DNA from: Asanoa ferruginea | GTDB lineage: Bacteria; Actinomycetota; Actinomycetes; Mycobacteriales; Micromonosporaceae | Length of the DNA stretch: 64,000 nucleotides | Assembly (NCBI RefSeq): GCF_003387075.1 | Contig: NZ_QUMQ01000001.1 | Location: 8,618,001-8,682,000 of the forward strand | Direction of reading: 5' to 3' | Made by a program: the position numbers and the translations under genes | Notes under the pieces: generated by a model | What the model saw: the letters and a program-made list of their open reading frames with translations, nothing else | Database searches by the model: none | Told to the model about the DNA's origin: nothing | In this document: in pieces, positions 54,431 through 62,150 of the stretch | How positions within the stretch are numbered: position 1 is the first letter of the stretch | How the letters are laid out: each line of letters begins with the position of its first letter

Positions 54431-57316
54431 ATGCAGCCCCAACCCCAGCCCGACCAGAGCGAGCCCGCATTCGCCGTGCCAGGGCAGCGCCCCCCTGGCG
54501 ACGAGGTGCCGGGATCGGCGCTCGACGCCCTCGCCGCGGCACAGGCGACGGCCGAGCCCATCGAGTCGGCCCCGATCTCTGCCGCGCTGACCGAAACAAC
54601 GATCGAAAACCCCGTCATCCATCCGGGTGAATCGGCGGCGACGCAACCGATCCCGCCGCTGGCGAGCCAGTTCCTGAGCAGCACCGCGCCGCTGTCGCCG
54701 TTGTCGCCCTGGGCGACCGCGCCGTCCGTCCCCGCGGAGTCCGCGCCGGACACCGCCGCCGACGCACCGGAGGCGGTCGAAGACGTGGCGGTCGAAGACG
54801 AGGCCGTTGCAGACGTGGCGGCTGACGACGTGGCTGAAGACGTGGCGGCTGAAGACGTGGCGCTCGACGAGGCCGAGGCCGAGGCGGTCGCCGACGCCGA
54901 CGCGGCGGCGCTGGAGACCGACGAGGTCGAGGGCGCCGAAGTGGGCACCGAGGCGCCGGAGGCGGCTGCCGCGGCCGCGGCGGCCGACGACCCGGAGTTC
55001 GAGAAGGAGTGGCAGGCCCTCCTCGCCGAGGAAGCCGCCATCGCCGAACCCACCGCCGCCGCCACAGTGGACGTCGAGACCGACGAACAGCCCGAGGCCG
55101 CCGCGGAAGCGGTCGACGCCGAAACCGACGAAGCTCCGTCGGCGATCGCGGAGGTCGTCGAAGACGAGCCCGCCGCAGAGGCCGCCGAAGACGAGCCGAC
55201 AGCGGTCACGGAGGTCGTCGAAGACGAATCCGCGGCAGAGACCGACGAGGGCGCCGAAGACGAGCCGACGGCGACCACCGAGGTCCTCGAAGCCGAGCCC
55301 GCCGCAGAAACCGACGAGACCGCCGAAGACGAACCGACGGCGGAAGCCGAGGTCCTCGAAGCCGAGCCCGCCGCAGAAACCGACGAGGCCATCGAAGACG
55401 AGCCGACGGCGGAAGCCGGGGACACCGTCGAAGACGAGCCCGCGGCGGAAGCCGAGGACACCGTCGAAGACGAGCCCACGGCGGAAGCCGAGGACACCGT
55501 CGAAGACGAGCCCACGGCCGAAGCCGAAGACACCGTCGAAGACGAGCCCACTGCAGAGGCCGAGGAGACTGCCGAAGACGAGCCGACGGCGATCACGGAG
55601 GTCGCCGAGGACGAGCCCGCGGCAGAGACCGGCGAGGCCGCCGACGACGAGCCGACGGCGGAAGCCGAGGACACCGTCGAAGACGAGCCCACGGCCGAAG
55701 CCGAAGACACCGTCGAAGACGAGCCCACGGCAGAGACCGAGGACACCGTCGAACACGAGCCCACGGCCGAAGCCGACGACACCGTCGAAGACGAGCCCAC
55801 GGCCGAAGCCGAAGACACCGTCGAAGACGAGCCCACGGCCGAAGCCGACGACACCGTCGAAGACGAGCCCACGGCAGAGACCGAGGACACCGTCGAAGAC
55901 GAGCCCACGGCCGAAGCCGAAGACACCGTCGAAGACGAGCCCACGGCAGAGACCGAGGACACCGTCGAAGACGAGCCCACGGCAGAGGCCGACGAAGTCA
56001 CCGAAGCAGCGCTCGCCGCCGATGGCGAGGAAGCAGTCGAGGACGAAGCCGCGGCAGCCGACGGCGACGCCGCCGATGAGCCGGTGGCAGAAGCCGAGGT
56101 CGGCGAAGCCGCCGAAGACGAGGCGGAGGCCGAAGTCAGCGAGGACGCGCCGACCGCCGAGGCTGTCGGAGTCGTCGAAGAGGAGCCCGCCGCGGAGGCC
56201 GAAGATGCCGCCGACGACGAACCCGCCGCCGAAGTCACCGAGGACGAGCCGACCGCCGAGGTCGACGAAGTCACCGAAGGCGAACCGACGGCCGACGTCG
56301 ACGAAGTCACCGAGGACGAGCCGGCGGCGGAAGCCACTGAGGTTGCCGAGGACGAACCAGCCGCCGAGGAGGAGCCCACGGCGGAAGCTGCCGAGGTGGT
56401 TGAGGACGAACCCGCCGCGGAAGCCGACGAGGCTGGGGAAGACGAGCCGACCGCCGAGGCCGACGAGGTCGCGGCGGACGAGCCGGCGGCCGAGGCCGAG
56501 GTAAGCGCCGACGAACCGGCGGCCGAGGCCGCGGAAGAGGCCGCTGCCGAAGCCGACGTGGCCGAGGATGTCGCCGACGACGAAGCCGCGGCAGACGTTG
56601 CCGAGGAAGAGCCCGTCGCTGAGGTCGAAGAGGCCTCCGACGACGAGCCTGTCGCCGAGGTTGCGGCTGACGCAGAGGACGAAGCCGAGGAAGAGCCCGT
56701 CGCTGAGGTCGAAGAGGCCTCCGACGACGAGCCTGTCGCCGAGGTTGCGGCTGACGCGGAGGACGAAGCCGCGGAAGAGCCCGAGGCCGACCTGGTCGAG
56801 ACCGTGGCCGTTGACGCGCCGCCGGCTGAGGAAGCTGCCGACGACGAGGGGTTGGTCGAGACCGCCGAGGCGCCGCGGGCGGTGAGCGAGGAAGAGGAGA
56901 GCGGGGACACGGTCGAGTTCCCGCCTAGCTCCTACGAGATGGCGGCCGCCGTGGTCGCCGCGCCGACGCTCGCTGACATCGGGTCGCCGGCCGCCGACGT
57001 GCGGCCGGTCAGTGGGCCGCCGCTGCGGCCCGGTGATGTGCCGGAGACGCGGATCGCCGTCTGGAGTGCCGAGTCGGCTGACGCGTTGCGGGCCGAGTGG
57101 CACGAGGTGAAGGCGCAGTTCGTCGACGAGCCGGCCGAGGCCCTCGACCACGCGCAGGCCGTGGTGGCCCGTGCCGTGCAGCAGCTGGCCGAGACGCTCC
57201 TCGCCGAGCAGGTCGAACTCGACCCGCGCCGCGAAGAGGAAGCCCCCGACACTGAGGCGATGCGGGTGGCCATGCGCCGCTACCGCGACTTCCTCGATCG
57301 GATCCTGGCTCTCTAA
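54431..57316 (+). CDS. Large acidic repeat protein with conserved C-terminal domain
   Basis: A 961-residue protein, extremely rich in Glu, Asp, Ala and Pro between about residues 115 and 825. The middle is made of 12-residue repeats of the form DTVEDEPTAEAE (13 copies in two blocks) and related EDEPxAE units, plus two copies of a 28-residue repeat near 725-780. The region should be disordered and strongly negative. The last about 90 residues form a helical domain (ALRAEWHEVKAQFVDEPAEAL, VVARAVQQLAETL, then AMRRYRDFLDRILAL) that I know from the C-termini of other actinobacterial proteins of unknown function. ATG 54431 has GGAGG seven bases upstream. No signal peptide or membrane segment. Confidence 0.8.
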   Translation: MQPQPQPDQSEPAFAVPGQRPPGDEVPGSALDALAAAQATAEPIESAPISAALTETTIENPVIHPGESAATQPIPPLASQFLSSTAPLSPLSPWATAPSVPAESAPDTAADAPEAVEDVAVEDEAVADVAADDVAEDVAAEDVALDEAEAEAVADADAAALETDEVEGAEVGTEAPEAAAAAAAADDPEFEKEWQALLAEEAAIAEPTAAATVDVETDEQPEAAAEAVDAETDEAPSAIAEVVEDEPAAEAAEDEPTAVTEVVEDESAAETDEGAEDEPTATTEVLEAEPAAETDETAEDEPTAEAEVLEAEPAAETDEAIEDEPTAEAGDTVEDEPAAEAEDTVEDEPTAEAEDTVEDEPTAEAEDTVEDEPTAEAEETAEDEPTAITEVAEDEPAAETGEAADDEPTAEAEDTVEDEPTAEAEDTVEDEPTAETEDTVEHEPTAEADDTVEDEPTAEAEDTVEDEPTAEADDTVEDEPTAETEDTVEDEPTAEAEDTVEDEPTAETEDTVEDEPTAEADEVTEAALAADGEEAVEDEAAAADGDAADEPVAEAEVGEAAEDEAEAEVSEDAPTAEAVGVVEEEPAAEAEDAADDEPAAEVTEDEPTAEVDEVTEGEPTADVDEVTEDEPAAEATEVAEDEPAAEEEPTAEAAEVVEDEPAAEADEAGEDEPTAEADEVAADEPAAEAEVSADEPAAEAAEEAAAEADVAEDVADDEAAADVAEEEPVAEVEEASDDEPVAEVAADAEDEAEEEPVAEVEEASDDEPVAEVAADAEDEAAEEPEADLVETVAVDAPPAEEAADDEGLVETAEAPRAVSEEEESGDTVEFPPSSYEMAAAVVAAPTLADIGSPAADVRPVSGPPLRPGDVPETRIAVWSAESADALRAEWHEVKAQFVDEPAEALDHAQAVVARAVQQLAETLLAEQVELDPRREEEAPDTEAMRVAMRRYRDFLDRILAL
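55421..55993 (+). repeat. 36-bp coding tandem repeats (two blocks)
   Basis: Units of 36 bases encoding DTVEDEPTAEAE or close variants: four copies at 55421-55564 and nine at 55670-55993, separated by a diverged spacer. Variants are limited (Thr/Ala, Ala/Thr, Glu/Asp and one Asp-to-His), and neighbouring units are nearly identical at DNA level, pointing to recent expansion by slippage or unequal crossing over. Confidence 0.93.
56603..56770 (+). repeat. 84-bp coding direct repeat
   Basis: Two tandem 84-base units (56603-56686 and 56687-56770) encode 28 residues each, beginning EEEPVAEVEEASDDEPVAEV. They are almost identical in DNA (the clear difference is GCA versus GCG near the end). Confidence 0.9.
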
Positions 57317-57330
57317 AGCAAACAAAACCG

Positions 57331-57369
57331 GCAGCCCCGGTCCCCCGAACGTTGGGGGGCCGGGGCTGC
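57331..57369 (+). terminator. Strong hairpin after the acidic protein gene
   Basis: GCAGCCCCGG (57331-57340) pairs perfectly with CCGGGGCTGC (57360-57369), and the inner CCCCC/GGGGG extends the stem to about 16 bp around GAACGT. It begins 15 bases after the stop codon. Confidence 0.8.
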
Positions 57370-57400
57370 TGCTTGCGTACACCCGTCTATTTCATCTACC

Positions 57401-57422
57401 GTTGAGTTCAACAAGCGTTGAA
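57401..57422. promoter_or_regulatory. Probable TetR operator before the ABC exporter operon
   Basis: TTCAAC-AAGC-GTTGAA (57407-57422) is a perfect 16-base inverted repeat, and GTTGA-GT-TCAAC (57401-57412) overlaps it as a second one. It lies 20-40 bases before the ATPase gene start, the usual place for autoregulated TetR control of an exporter; the TetR gene is the third gene of the unit. Confidence 0.65.
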
Positions 57423-57441
57423 TTTCAGAGACGGAGGACTG

Positions 57442-58164
57442 ATGGAGACCGCGATCGAGGTCACCGACCTCGTGATCAACCGCGGCAAGCGGGAGGTGCT
57501 GCACGGTTTCACCTGCGCCATCCCGCGCGGCAGCATCACCGGGCTGCTCGGGCCCAGCGGCAGCGGCAAGACCACCCTCATGCGGGCCGTCGTCGGCGTG
57601 CAGGTCGTGAAATCCGGGCGGGTCACCGTCCTCGGTGAGCCGGCCGGATCCCCACCGCTGCGACGCAAGATCGGCTATCTGACGCAGGCGCCGAGCGTCT
57701 ACGACGACCTCACGGTCCGGGAGAACGCCCGCTACTTCGCCTCGCTCTACGACCTCGGCGCCGCCGACGCCGACGCCGCCCTCGACGGGGTCGGGCTCTC
57801 CGGTGCCGCGCACCAGCTCGTCGGCAACCTCTCCGGTGGCCAGCGCAGCCGGGCCTCGCTGGCCTGCGCGATCGTCGGCCGGCCCGAGGTGCTCGTGCTC
57901 GACGAGCCCACCGTCGGGCAGGACCCGGTGCTCCGCGACGACCTCTGGGCCCAGTTCCGCGCCCTGGCCGCCGACGGCGCCACCATCCTGGTCTCCAGCC
58001 ACGTGATGGACGAGGCCAACCGCTGTGACCGGCTGCTGCTGATCCGCGACGGCTACCTGATCGGCGACGACACCCCGGCCGCGATCAAGGCCACGGCCGG
58101 CACCGACGACCTCGACGAGGCGTTCCTGCGCATCATCCGTCAACAGGAGAAGGCGGCCGCGTGA
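57442..58164 (+). CDS. ABC exporter, ATP-binding protein (drug/ABC-2 type)
   Basis: A 240-residue ATPase. Walker A GPSGSGKTT, Q-loop YLTQAPSVYDDLTV, signature LSGGQRSR, Walker B VLVLDEPTVGQDP and H-loop VSSHVMDEA are all intact. Sequence style is that of NatA/DrrA-like exporters. ATG 57442 has GGAGG four bases upstream. It overlaps the permease gene by one base (TGATG). The substrate may be a drug, lipid or ion; context with TetR suggests inducible drug export. Confidence 0.93.
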   Translation: METAIEVTDLVINRGKREVLHGFTCAIPRGSITGLLGPSGSGKTTLMRAVVGVQVVKSGRVTVLGEPAGSPPLRRKIGYLTQAPSVYDDLTVRENARYFASLYDLGAADADAALDGVGLSGAAHQLVGNLSGGQRSRASLACAIVGRPEVLVLDEPTVGQDPVLRDDLWAQFRALAADGATILVSSHVMDEANRCDRLLLIRDGYLIGDDTPAAIKATAGTDDLDEAFLRIIRQQEKAAA

Positions 58165-58901
58165 TGTCTCCGCACATCCTCGCCAGCACGATCGGCCGGA
58201 TCGTCCGGCAACTGCGGCACGACCGGCGCACGGTCGGGCTCATCATCGTCGTACCCCTGCTGCTTCTGACCCTGCTCTATTTCATGTTCGACGAGCAGCC
58301 GCTGATGTTCGACAAGATCGCGCTGGTCATGCTCGGCATCTTCCCGTTCATCATCATGTTCCTGATCACCAGCATCGCGATGCTGCGGGAGCGCACCAGC
58401 GGCACGCTCGAGCGGCTCTTCACCACCCCGGTCGGCAAGCTCGACCTGCTGTTCGGCTACGGCATCGCGTTCGGCCTGGTCGCCACGCTCCAGGCGGCGG
58501 TCGCGTCCGGCCTGGCCTACTGGCTGTTCGATCTGGACACCGCCGGCAGTCTCTGGCTGGTCATCGTGATCGCGGTGGCCAACGCGGTGCTCGGTGTCGC
58601 GCTCGGGCTGCTGTGCAGCGCGTTCGCCCGCACCGAGTTCCAGGCGGTGCAGTTCATGCCGGTGGTCGCGATCCCGCAGATCCTGCTCTGCGGCCTGTTC
58701 GTCGCCCGCGACTCGATGGCCGGCTGGCTTCAGACGATCAGCGACGTGCTGCCGCTGTCCTATTCGGTCGAGGCGCTCACCGAGGTCGGCGCCCATGCCG
58801 ACCCGACCGGCACGATGTGGCGTGACCTTGGCATCGTGATCGGCGCGATCATCCTCGCGCTCGTCCTCGGCGCCACCACCCTGCGCCGCCGCACGGCCTG
58901 A
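58164..58901 (+). CDS. ABC-2 type exporter permease
   Basis: A 245-residue membrane protein with six membrane segments (GLIIVVPLLLLTLLYFMF; IALVMLGIFPFIIMFLIT; LWLVIVIAVANAVLGVALGLL; and the ABC-2 signature region FMPVVAIPQILLCGLFV before the last two). RERTSGTLERLFTTPV is the usual cytoplasmic coupling segment. It pairs with the ATPase just upstream. ATG 58164 shares a base with the previous stop; GTG 58161 is an alternative one codon earlier. A hairpin follows before tetR. Confidence 0.92.
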   Translation: MSPHILASTIGRIVRQLRHDRRTVGLIIVVPLLLLTLLYFMFDEQPLMFDKIALVMLGIFPFIIMFLITSIAMLRERTSGTLERLFTTPVGKLDLLFGYGIAFGLVATLQAAVASGLAYWLFDLDTAGSLWLVIVIAVANAVLGVALGLLCSAFARTEFQAVQFMPVVAIPQILLCGLFVARDSMAGWLQTISDVLPLSYSVEALTEVGAHADPTGTMWRDLGIVIGAIILALVLGATTLRRRTA

Positions 58902-58910
58902 CCCACCCTG

Positions 58911-58944
58911 GGGTCGGGCGTCGCAAGCTAGAGGCGCCCGACCC
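58911..58944 (+). terminator. Hairpin between permease and tetR-type gene
   Basis: GGGTCGGGCG (58911-58920) pairs perfectly with CGCCCGACCC (58935-58944) around a 14-base loop. It may attenuate read-through so that less regulator than exporter is made. It lies close to the ribosome binding site of the regulator gene. Confidence 0.5.
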
Positions 58945-58960
58945 GAAAGAAAGGCTCGCA

Positions 58961-59572
58961 ATGGTACGACGGACCGGCCGCCGCCCGGGCAACCCCGACA
59001 CCCGTGACGCGATCCTCGGTGCCGCCCGCACCGCGTTCGCGGAGAAGGGTTTCGACGGCGCCTCCATCCGCCACATCGCGACCGTCGCGGGCGTCGACCC
59101 GGCGCTCGTGCACCACTATTTCGGCACCAAGGACAAGCTCTTCCTGGCCGCGATGAACTCGCCGATCGACCCCAGCGTGGTCATCCCGGAGGCGCTCGCC
59201 GGCGATCCCGACCTCGTCGGCGAGCGGCTGGTCCGGTTCTTCCTCGGCATCTGGGACTCGCCCGCGGGCAAGGCCGGCGTAGCGATGCTGCGCTCGGCGG
59301 TGAGCAGCGAGTGGACGGCCCGGCTGTTCCGCGAGTTCGTGGTCAGCCAGGTGCTGCGCCGGGTGCGGGCCGTCGTGCCGCTGCGGCCCGAAGAGGCCCA
59401 GATGCGGGTCAGCCTGGTGGCCAGCCAGCTCGCCGGGCTGGCCATGGCCCGCTATGTGATCAAGGTGGAGCCGCTCGCGTCCGCGCCGCCCGAGGTGCTG
59501 GTCGCGGCGATCGGCCCGACCATCCAGCGCTACGTGTTCGGCGATCTGCCCGGTGTCTGGCCCGACAGCTAG
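58961..59572 (+). CDS. TetR-family transcriptional regulator
   Basis: A 203-residue repressor. The N-terminal helix-turn-helix (TRDAILGAARTAFAEKGFDG, then IRHIATVAGVDPALVHHYFGTKDKLF) is classical; the C-terminal ligand domain is of the TetR_C type with RVSLVASQLAGLAMARYVI. It most likely represses the ABC exporter operon by binding 57401-57422. AAAGAAAGG precedes ATG 58961. The inducer is unknown. Confidence 0.92.
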   Translation: MVRRTGRRPGNPDTRDAILGAARTAFAEKGFDGASIRHIATVAGVDPALVHHYFGTKDKLFLAAMNSPIDPSVVIPEALAGDPDLVGERLVRFFLGIWDSPAGKAGVAMLRSAVSSEWTARLFREFVVSQVLRRVRAVVPLRPEEAQMRVSLVASQLAGLAMARYVIKVEPLASAPPEVLVAAIGPTIQRYVFGDLPGVWPDS

Positions 59573-59582
59573 TCTGGCGCGC

Positions 59583-60329
59583 ATGCCCGAGTCGCTGCCG
59601 TTCGACCGCGTCGCCGATCGCTACGACCAGACCCGCGGTGGCGAGAAGCGCGGCCGGGAGGTCGCCGCCGTGCTCGCGCCGCACCTGGTGCCCGGCCGGT
59701 CGCTGGAAATCGGCGTCGGCACCGGCCTGGTTTCCGCGGCGCTGGTCAAGCAACACGGCGTGCCCGCCGTCGGCGTCGACCTCTCCCCCGCGATGCTGAC
59801 CCGGGCCCATGCCCGGCTGGGGGCCCGGGTGGCGGTCGGCGACGCCCGGTCGCTGCCGGTGCGCGACGCGAGCGTCGACAACGCGCTGTTCGTCGCCGCG
59901 CTCCACGCCATCGTCGACCTGGCGGCGGCGTTCACCGAGGCGCACCGGGTGGTCCGCACCGGCGGCCGGGTCGTGGTGCTGTCGGCGCCACCCGCCCGCG
60001 ACCGCCGCGACGAGTTCGCGCCGCTGTTGGCCGGGCTACCTGGCAGCGACCGGCTGGACAACCCCGAGGCGGTGCTCGCCGCCGCCACGGCAGCCGGGCT
60101 GCGGGCCATCGAGGGACGCCAGGTCACCGTAGGCAGCCTGACCGAGTCACCGAACCGGCTCGCCGAGATCATCGAGACCCGCGCCTGGTCGAACCTCTGG
60201 AACGTCGACGGCGCGGTCTGGGCCAGCACGGTCATGCCGGTCGTGCGAGGTCTGCGCGATCTCCCCGACCCCGACGACCCGCGCGACCGCCCGCTGACCT
60301 TCCAGCTATCCGTGTTCGAACGGCCCTAG
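59583..60329 (+). CDS. Class I SAM-dependent methyltransferase
   Basis: A 248-residue methyltransferase of the UbiE/type-11 group. The SAM site is LEIGVGTGLVSAAL, followed by GVDLSPAML, VGDARSLPV and a hydrophobic post-motif (NALFVAALHAI) with RTGGRVVVLSAP. A TAGTCT box ends about eight bases before ATG 59583, so the transcript may be leaderless. The substrate is unknown. Its stop directly abuts the stop of the convergent ABC exporter gene (60329/60330). Confidence 0.88.
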   Translation: MPESLPFDRVADRYDQTRGGEKRGREVAAVLAPHLVPGRSLEIGVGTGLVSAALVKQHGVPAVGVDLSPAMLTRAHARLGARVAVGDARSLPVRDASVDNALFVAALHAIVDLAAAFTEAHRVVRTGGRVVVLSAPPARDRRDEFAPLLAGLPGSDRLDNPEAVLAAATAAGLRAIEGRQVTVGSLTESPNRLAEIIETRAWSNLWNVDGAVWASTVMPVVRGLRDLPDPDDPRDRPLTFQLSVFERP

Positions 60330-62150
60330 CTAGCGCGTCTGCTCGAGCCAGCTCGCGTAGAGCTTGGCGTAGATCGAATCCGGCGAGCGCAGCAGTTCCT
60401 CGTGCGGGCCGCGCTGCACGACGCGGCCCTTGTCGACCACGATCACCTCGTCGGCGCCCTGTGCCGTGGAGAGGCGGTGGGCGATGGCGACCGTGGTGCG
60501 GCCGCGGGTCACCGCGTCGAGCGTGCGCTGGAGCCGCACCTCGGTTGCCGGGTCGACGGCACTGGTCGCCTCGTCGAGCACCAGCAGGTCGGGATCGGCG
60601 ACGTAGGCCCGGGCCAGCGCGACAAGCTGCCGCTCGCCCACGCTGAGCGCCTCGCCGCGCTCGCCCACCCGGGTCTGCAGCCCGTTGGGCAGGGCCTCGG
60701 CCCAGTCGATCAGGCCCAGCTCGGTGAACGCCAGTTCCAGGTCCTTGTCGGTCAGGTCGGGGCGGGCGAACCGGACGTTGTCGGCGACCGTGGCGTCGAA
60801 CAGGAACCCGTCCTGCGGAACCATCACGACCCGGGACCGCAGCGAGTCGAAGCGGATCCGGTCGAGCGGCACCCCGGAGAGCTTCACGGAGCCGGTGGTC
60901 GGGTCCATCAGCCGGGTCAGCAGCTTCGCGAACGTCGTCTTGCCACTGCCGGTCTCGCCGACCACCGCGACCCGGGTCTTCGCCGGGATGTCGAGGTTGA
61001 CGTCGTCGAGGACGATCGGGCCACCGTACGAGAAGGAGACGTCCTGGAATTTGATGTCGATCGGTCCGTCGGGCAGCACCAGCCCCTGCTCACCCGGGTC
61101 GGCCACGTCGGGACTGACGTCGAGCACGTCGAGCACGCGGCGCCAGCCGGCCACGGCGTTCTGCGCCTCGTTGAGCACCTCGGTGGCGATCTGCACCGGC
61201 TGGATGAAGAGCGTGACCAGGAAGAGGTAGGCGGTGAGCTGCCCGATCGACAGCGTGCCGCCGATACCGAGCTGCACGCCGACCACGACCACGGCGGCCG
61301 TGGCCAGGCCCGCGGCCAGCTCGCCGCTGGAGAAGCCGGTGACGCTGGTGCGCAGGGCGCGCATCTGTGCCACCCGGTAGTCGTCGATCGCCGTGTTGAG
61401 CCGCGCGCGGGTGCGGTCGGAGACCCCGTAGGCCCGGATCACCGGCGCGCCGACGACGCTCTCCGAGACCGCCGCGAGCAGCGTGCCCATCCGCCGCCGG
61501 ACCGTGCCGTAGGTGACGGCGAGCCGCTTCTGGAAGGCCCGGATCACGAACACGGCGGGGGCGAAGGCGACCAGCACGACGATCGTGAGCTGCCACGAGT
61601 AGTAGGCCATCACGGCGGTCGTCACCAGCACCTGGCCGGCGCTGATCAGCAGGATCACGCCGCCCCACTGGAGGAACTGGGTGATCTGGTCGATGTCGCT
61701 GGTGACCCGGGAGACCAGCGAGCCGCGCCGTTCCGACTGCTGGTGCAGCATCGACAGATCGTGGATGTGGCGGAAGGTGCGCACCCGCACGTTGGCCAGC
61801 GCGGTCTCGCTGACCGTGAAGAGGCGGCGCATCATCAGATAGCCGCAGAGCGTGGTGATGGCCAGGACGCCCGCGGTGATCGCCACGACGGTGGAGACGA
61901 AGCCGACGTCGAGGCCGTTGGATCCGGCGATGCCCTTGTCGATGCCCTGCTGGATGGCGACCGGCACGGCGGCCCGGCCGACCATCGAGACGATGGCGAA
62001 GAACAGCGTGCCGGCCAGGCCGGTGCGCAGTTCGGGTGAGAGGGATAGCCCACGCCGGATGGTGGCCCAGGTCTTGGCGACAGGCTCGGGCGTGGTGGCC
62101 TCGGCCGGCTCGGTCGCGGCCTTCTCGGCCGTCGCGGCGGCGGTCGTCAT
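60330..62150 (-). CDS. Heterodimeric ABC exporter, half-transporter with catalytic Glu
   Basis: A 606-residue type IV ABC half-transporter: an N-terminal cytoplasmic tail, six membrane segments to about residue 330 and a nucleotide-binding domain. Walker A is GETGSGKTT, Walker B LLVLDEATSAVD with the catalytic Glu, and the H-loop is IAHRLST. Its signature LSVGERQ departs from LSGGQ. Together with the partner encoded upstream (LSGGQRQ, but Asp in place of Glu), this makes one canonical and one degenerate ATP site. ATG 62150 overlaps the partner stop (ATGA). The substrate may be a drug, lipid or peptide. Confidence 0.93.
   Translation of the reverse strand: MTTAAATAEKAATEPAEATTPEPVAKTWATIRRGLSLSPELRTGLAGTLFFAIVSMVGRAAVPVAIQQGIDKGIAGSNGLDVGFVSTVVAITAGVLAITTLCGYLMMRRLFTVSETALANVRVRTFRHIHDLSMLHQQSERRGSLVSRVTSDIDQITQFLQWGGVILLISAGQVLVTTAVMAYYSWQLTIVVLVAFAPAVFVIRAFQKRLAVTYGTVRRRMGTLLAAVSESVVGAPVIRAYGVSDRTRARLNTAIDDYRVAQMRALRTSVTGFSSGELAAGLATAAVVVVGVQLGIGGTLSIGQLTAYLFLVTLFIQPVQIATEVLNEAQNAVAGWRRVLDVLDVSPDVADPGEQGLVLPDGPIDIKFQDVSFSYGGPIVLDDVNLDIPAKTRVAVVGETGSGKTTFAKLLTRLMDPTTGSVKLSGVPLDRIRFDSLRSRVVMVPQDGFLFDATVADNVRFARPDLTDKDLELAFTELGLIDWAEALPNGLQTRVGERGEALSVGERQLVALARAYVADPDLLVLDEATSAVDPATEVRLQRTLDAVTRGRTTVAIAHRLSTAQGADEVIVVDKGRVVQRGPHEELLRSPDSIYAKLYASWLEQTR

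Noticed and set aside
54296-57382. Long open frames on both strands over the acidic repeat gene (minus strand 1028 and 834 residues, plus strand 565 residues)
   Set aside because: All derive from the 36-bp repeats, which leave several frames open. Only the frame starting at 54431 has a good ribosome binding site and a non-repetitive conserved end.
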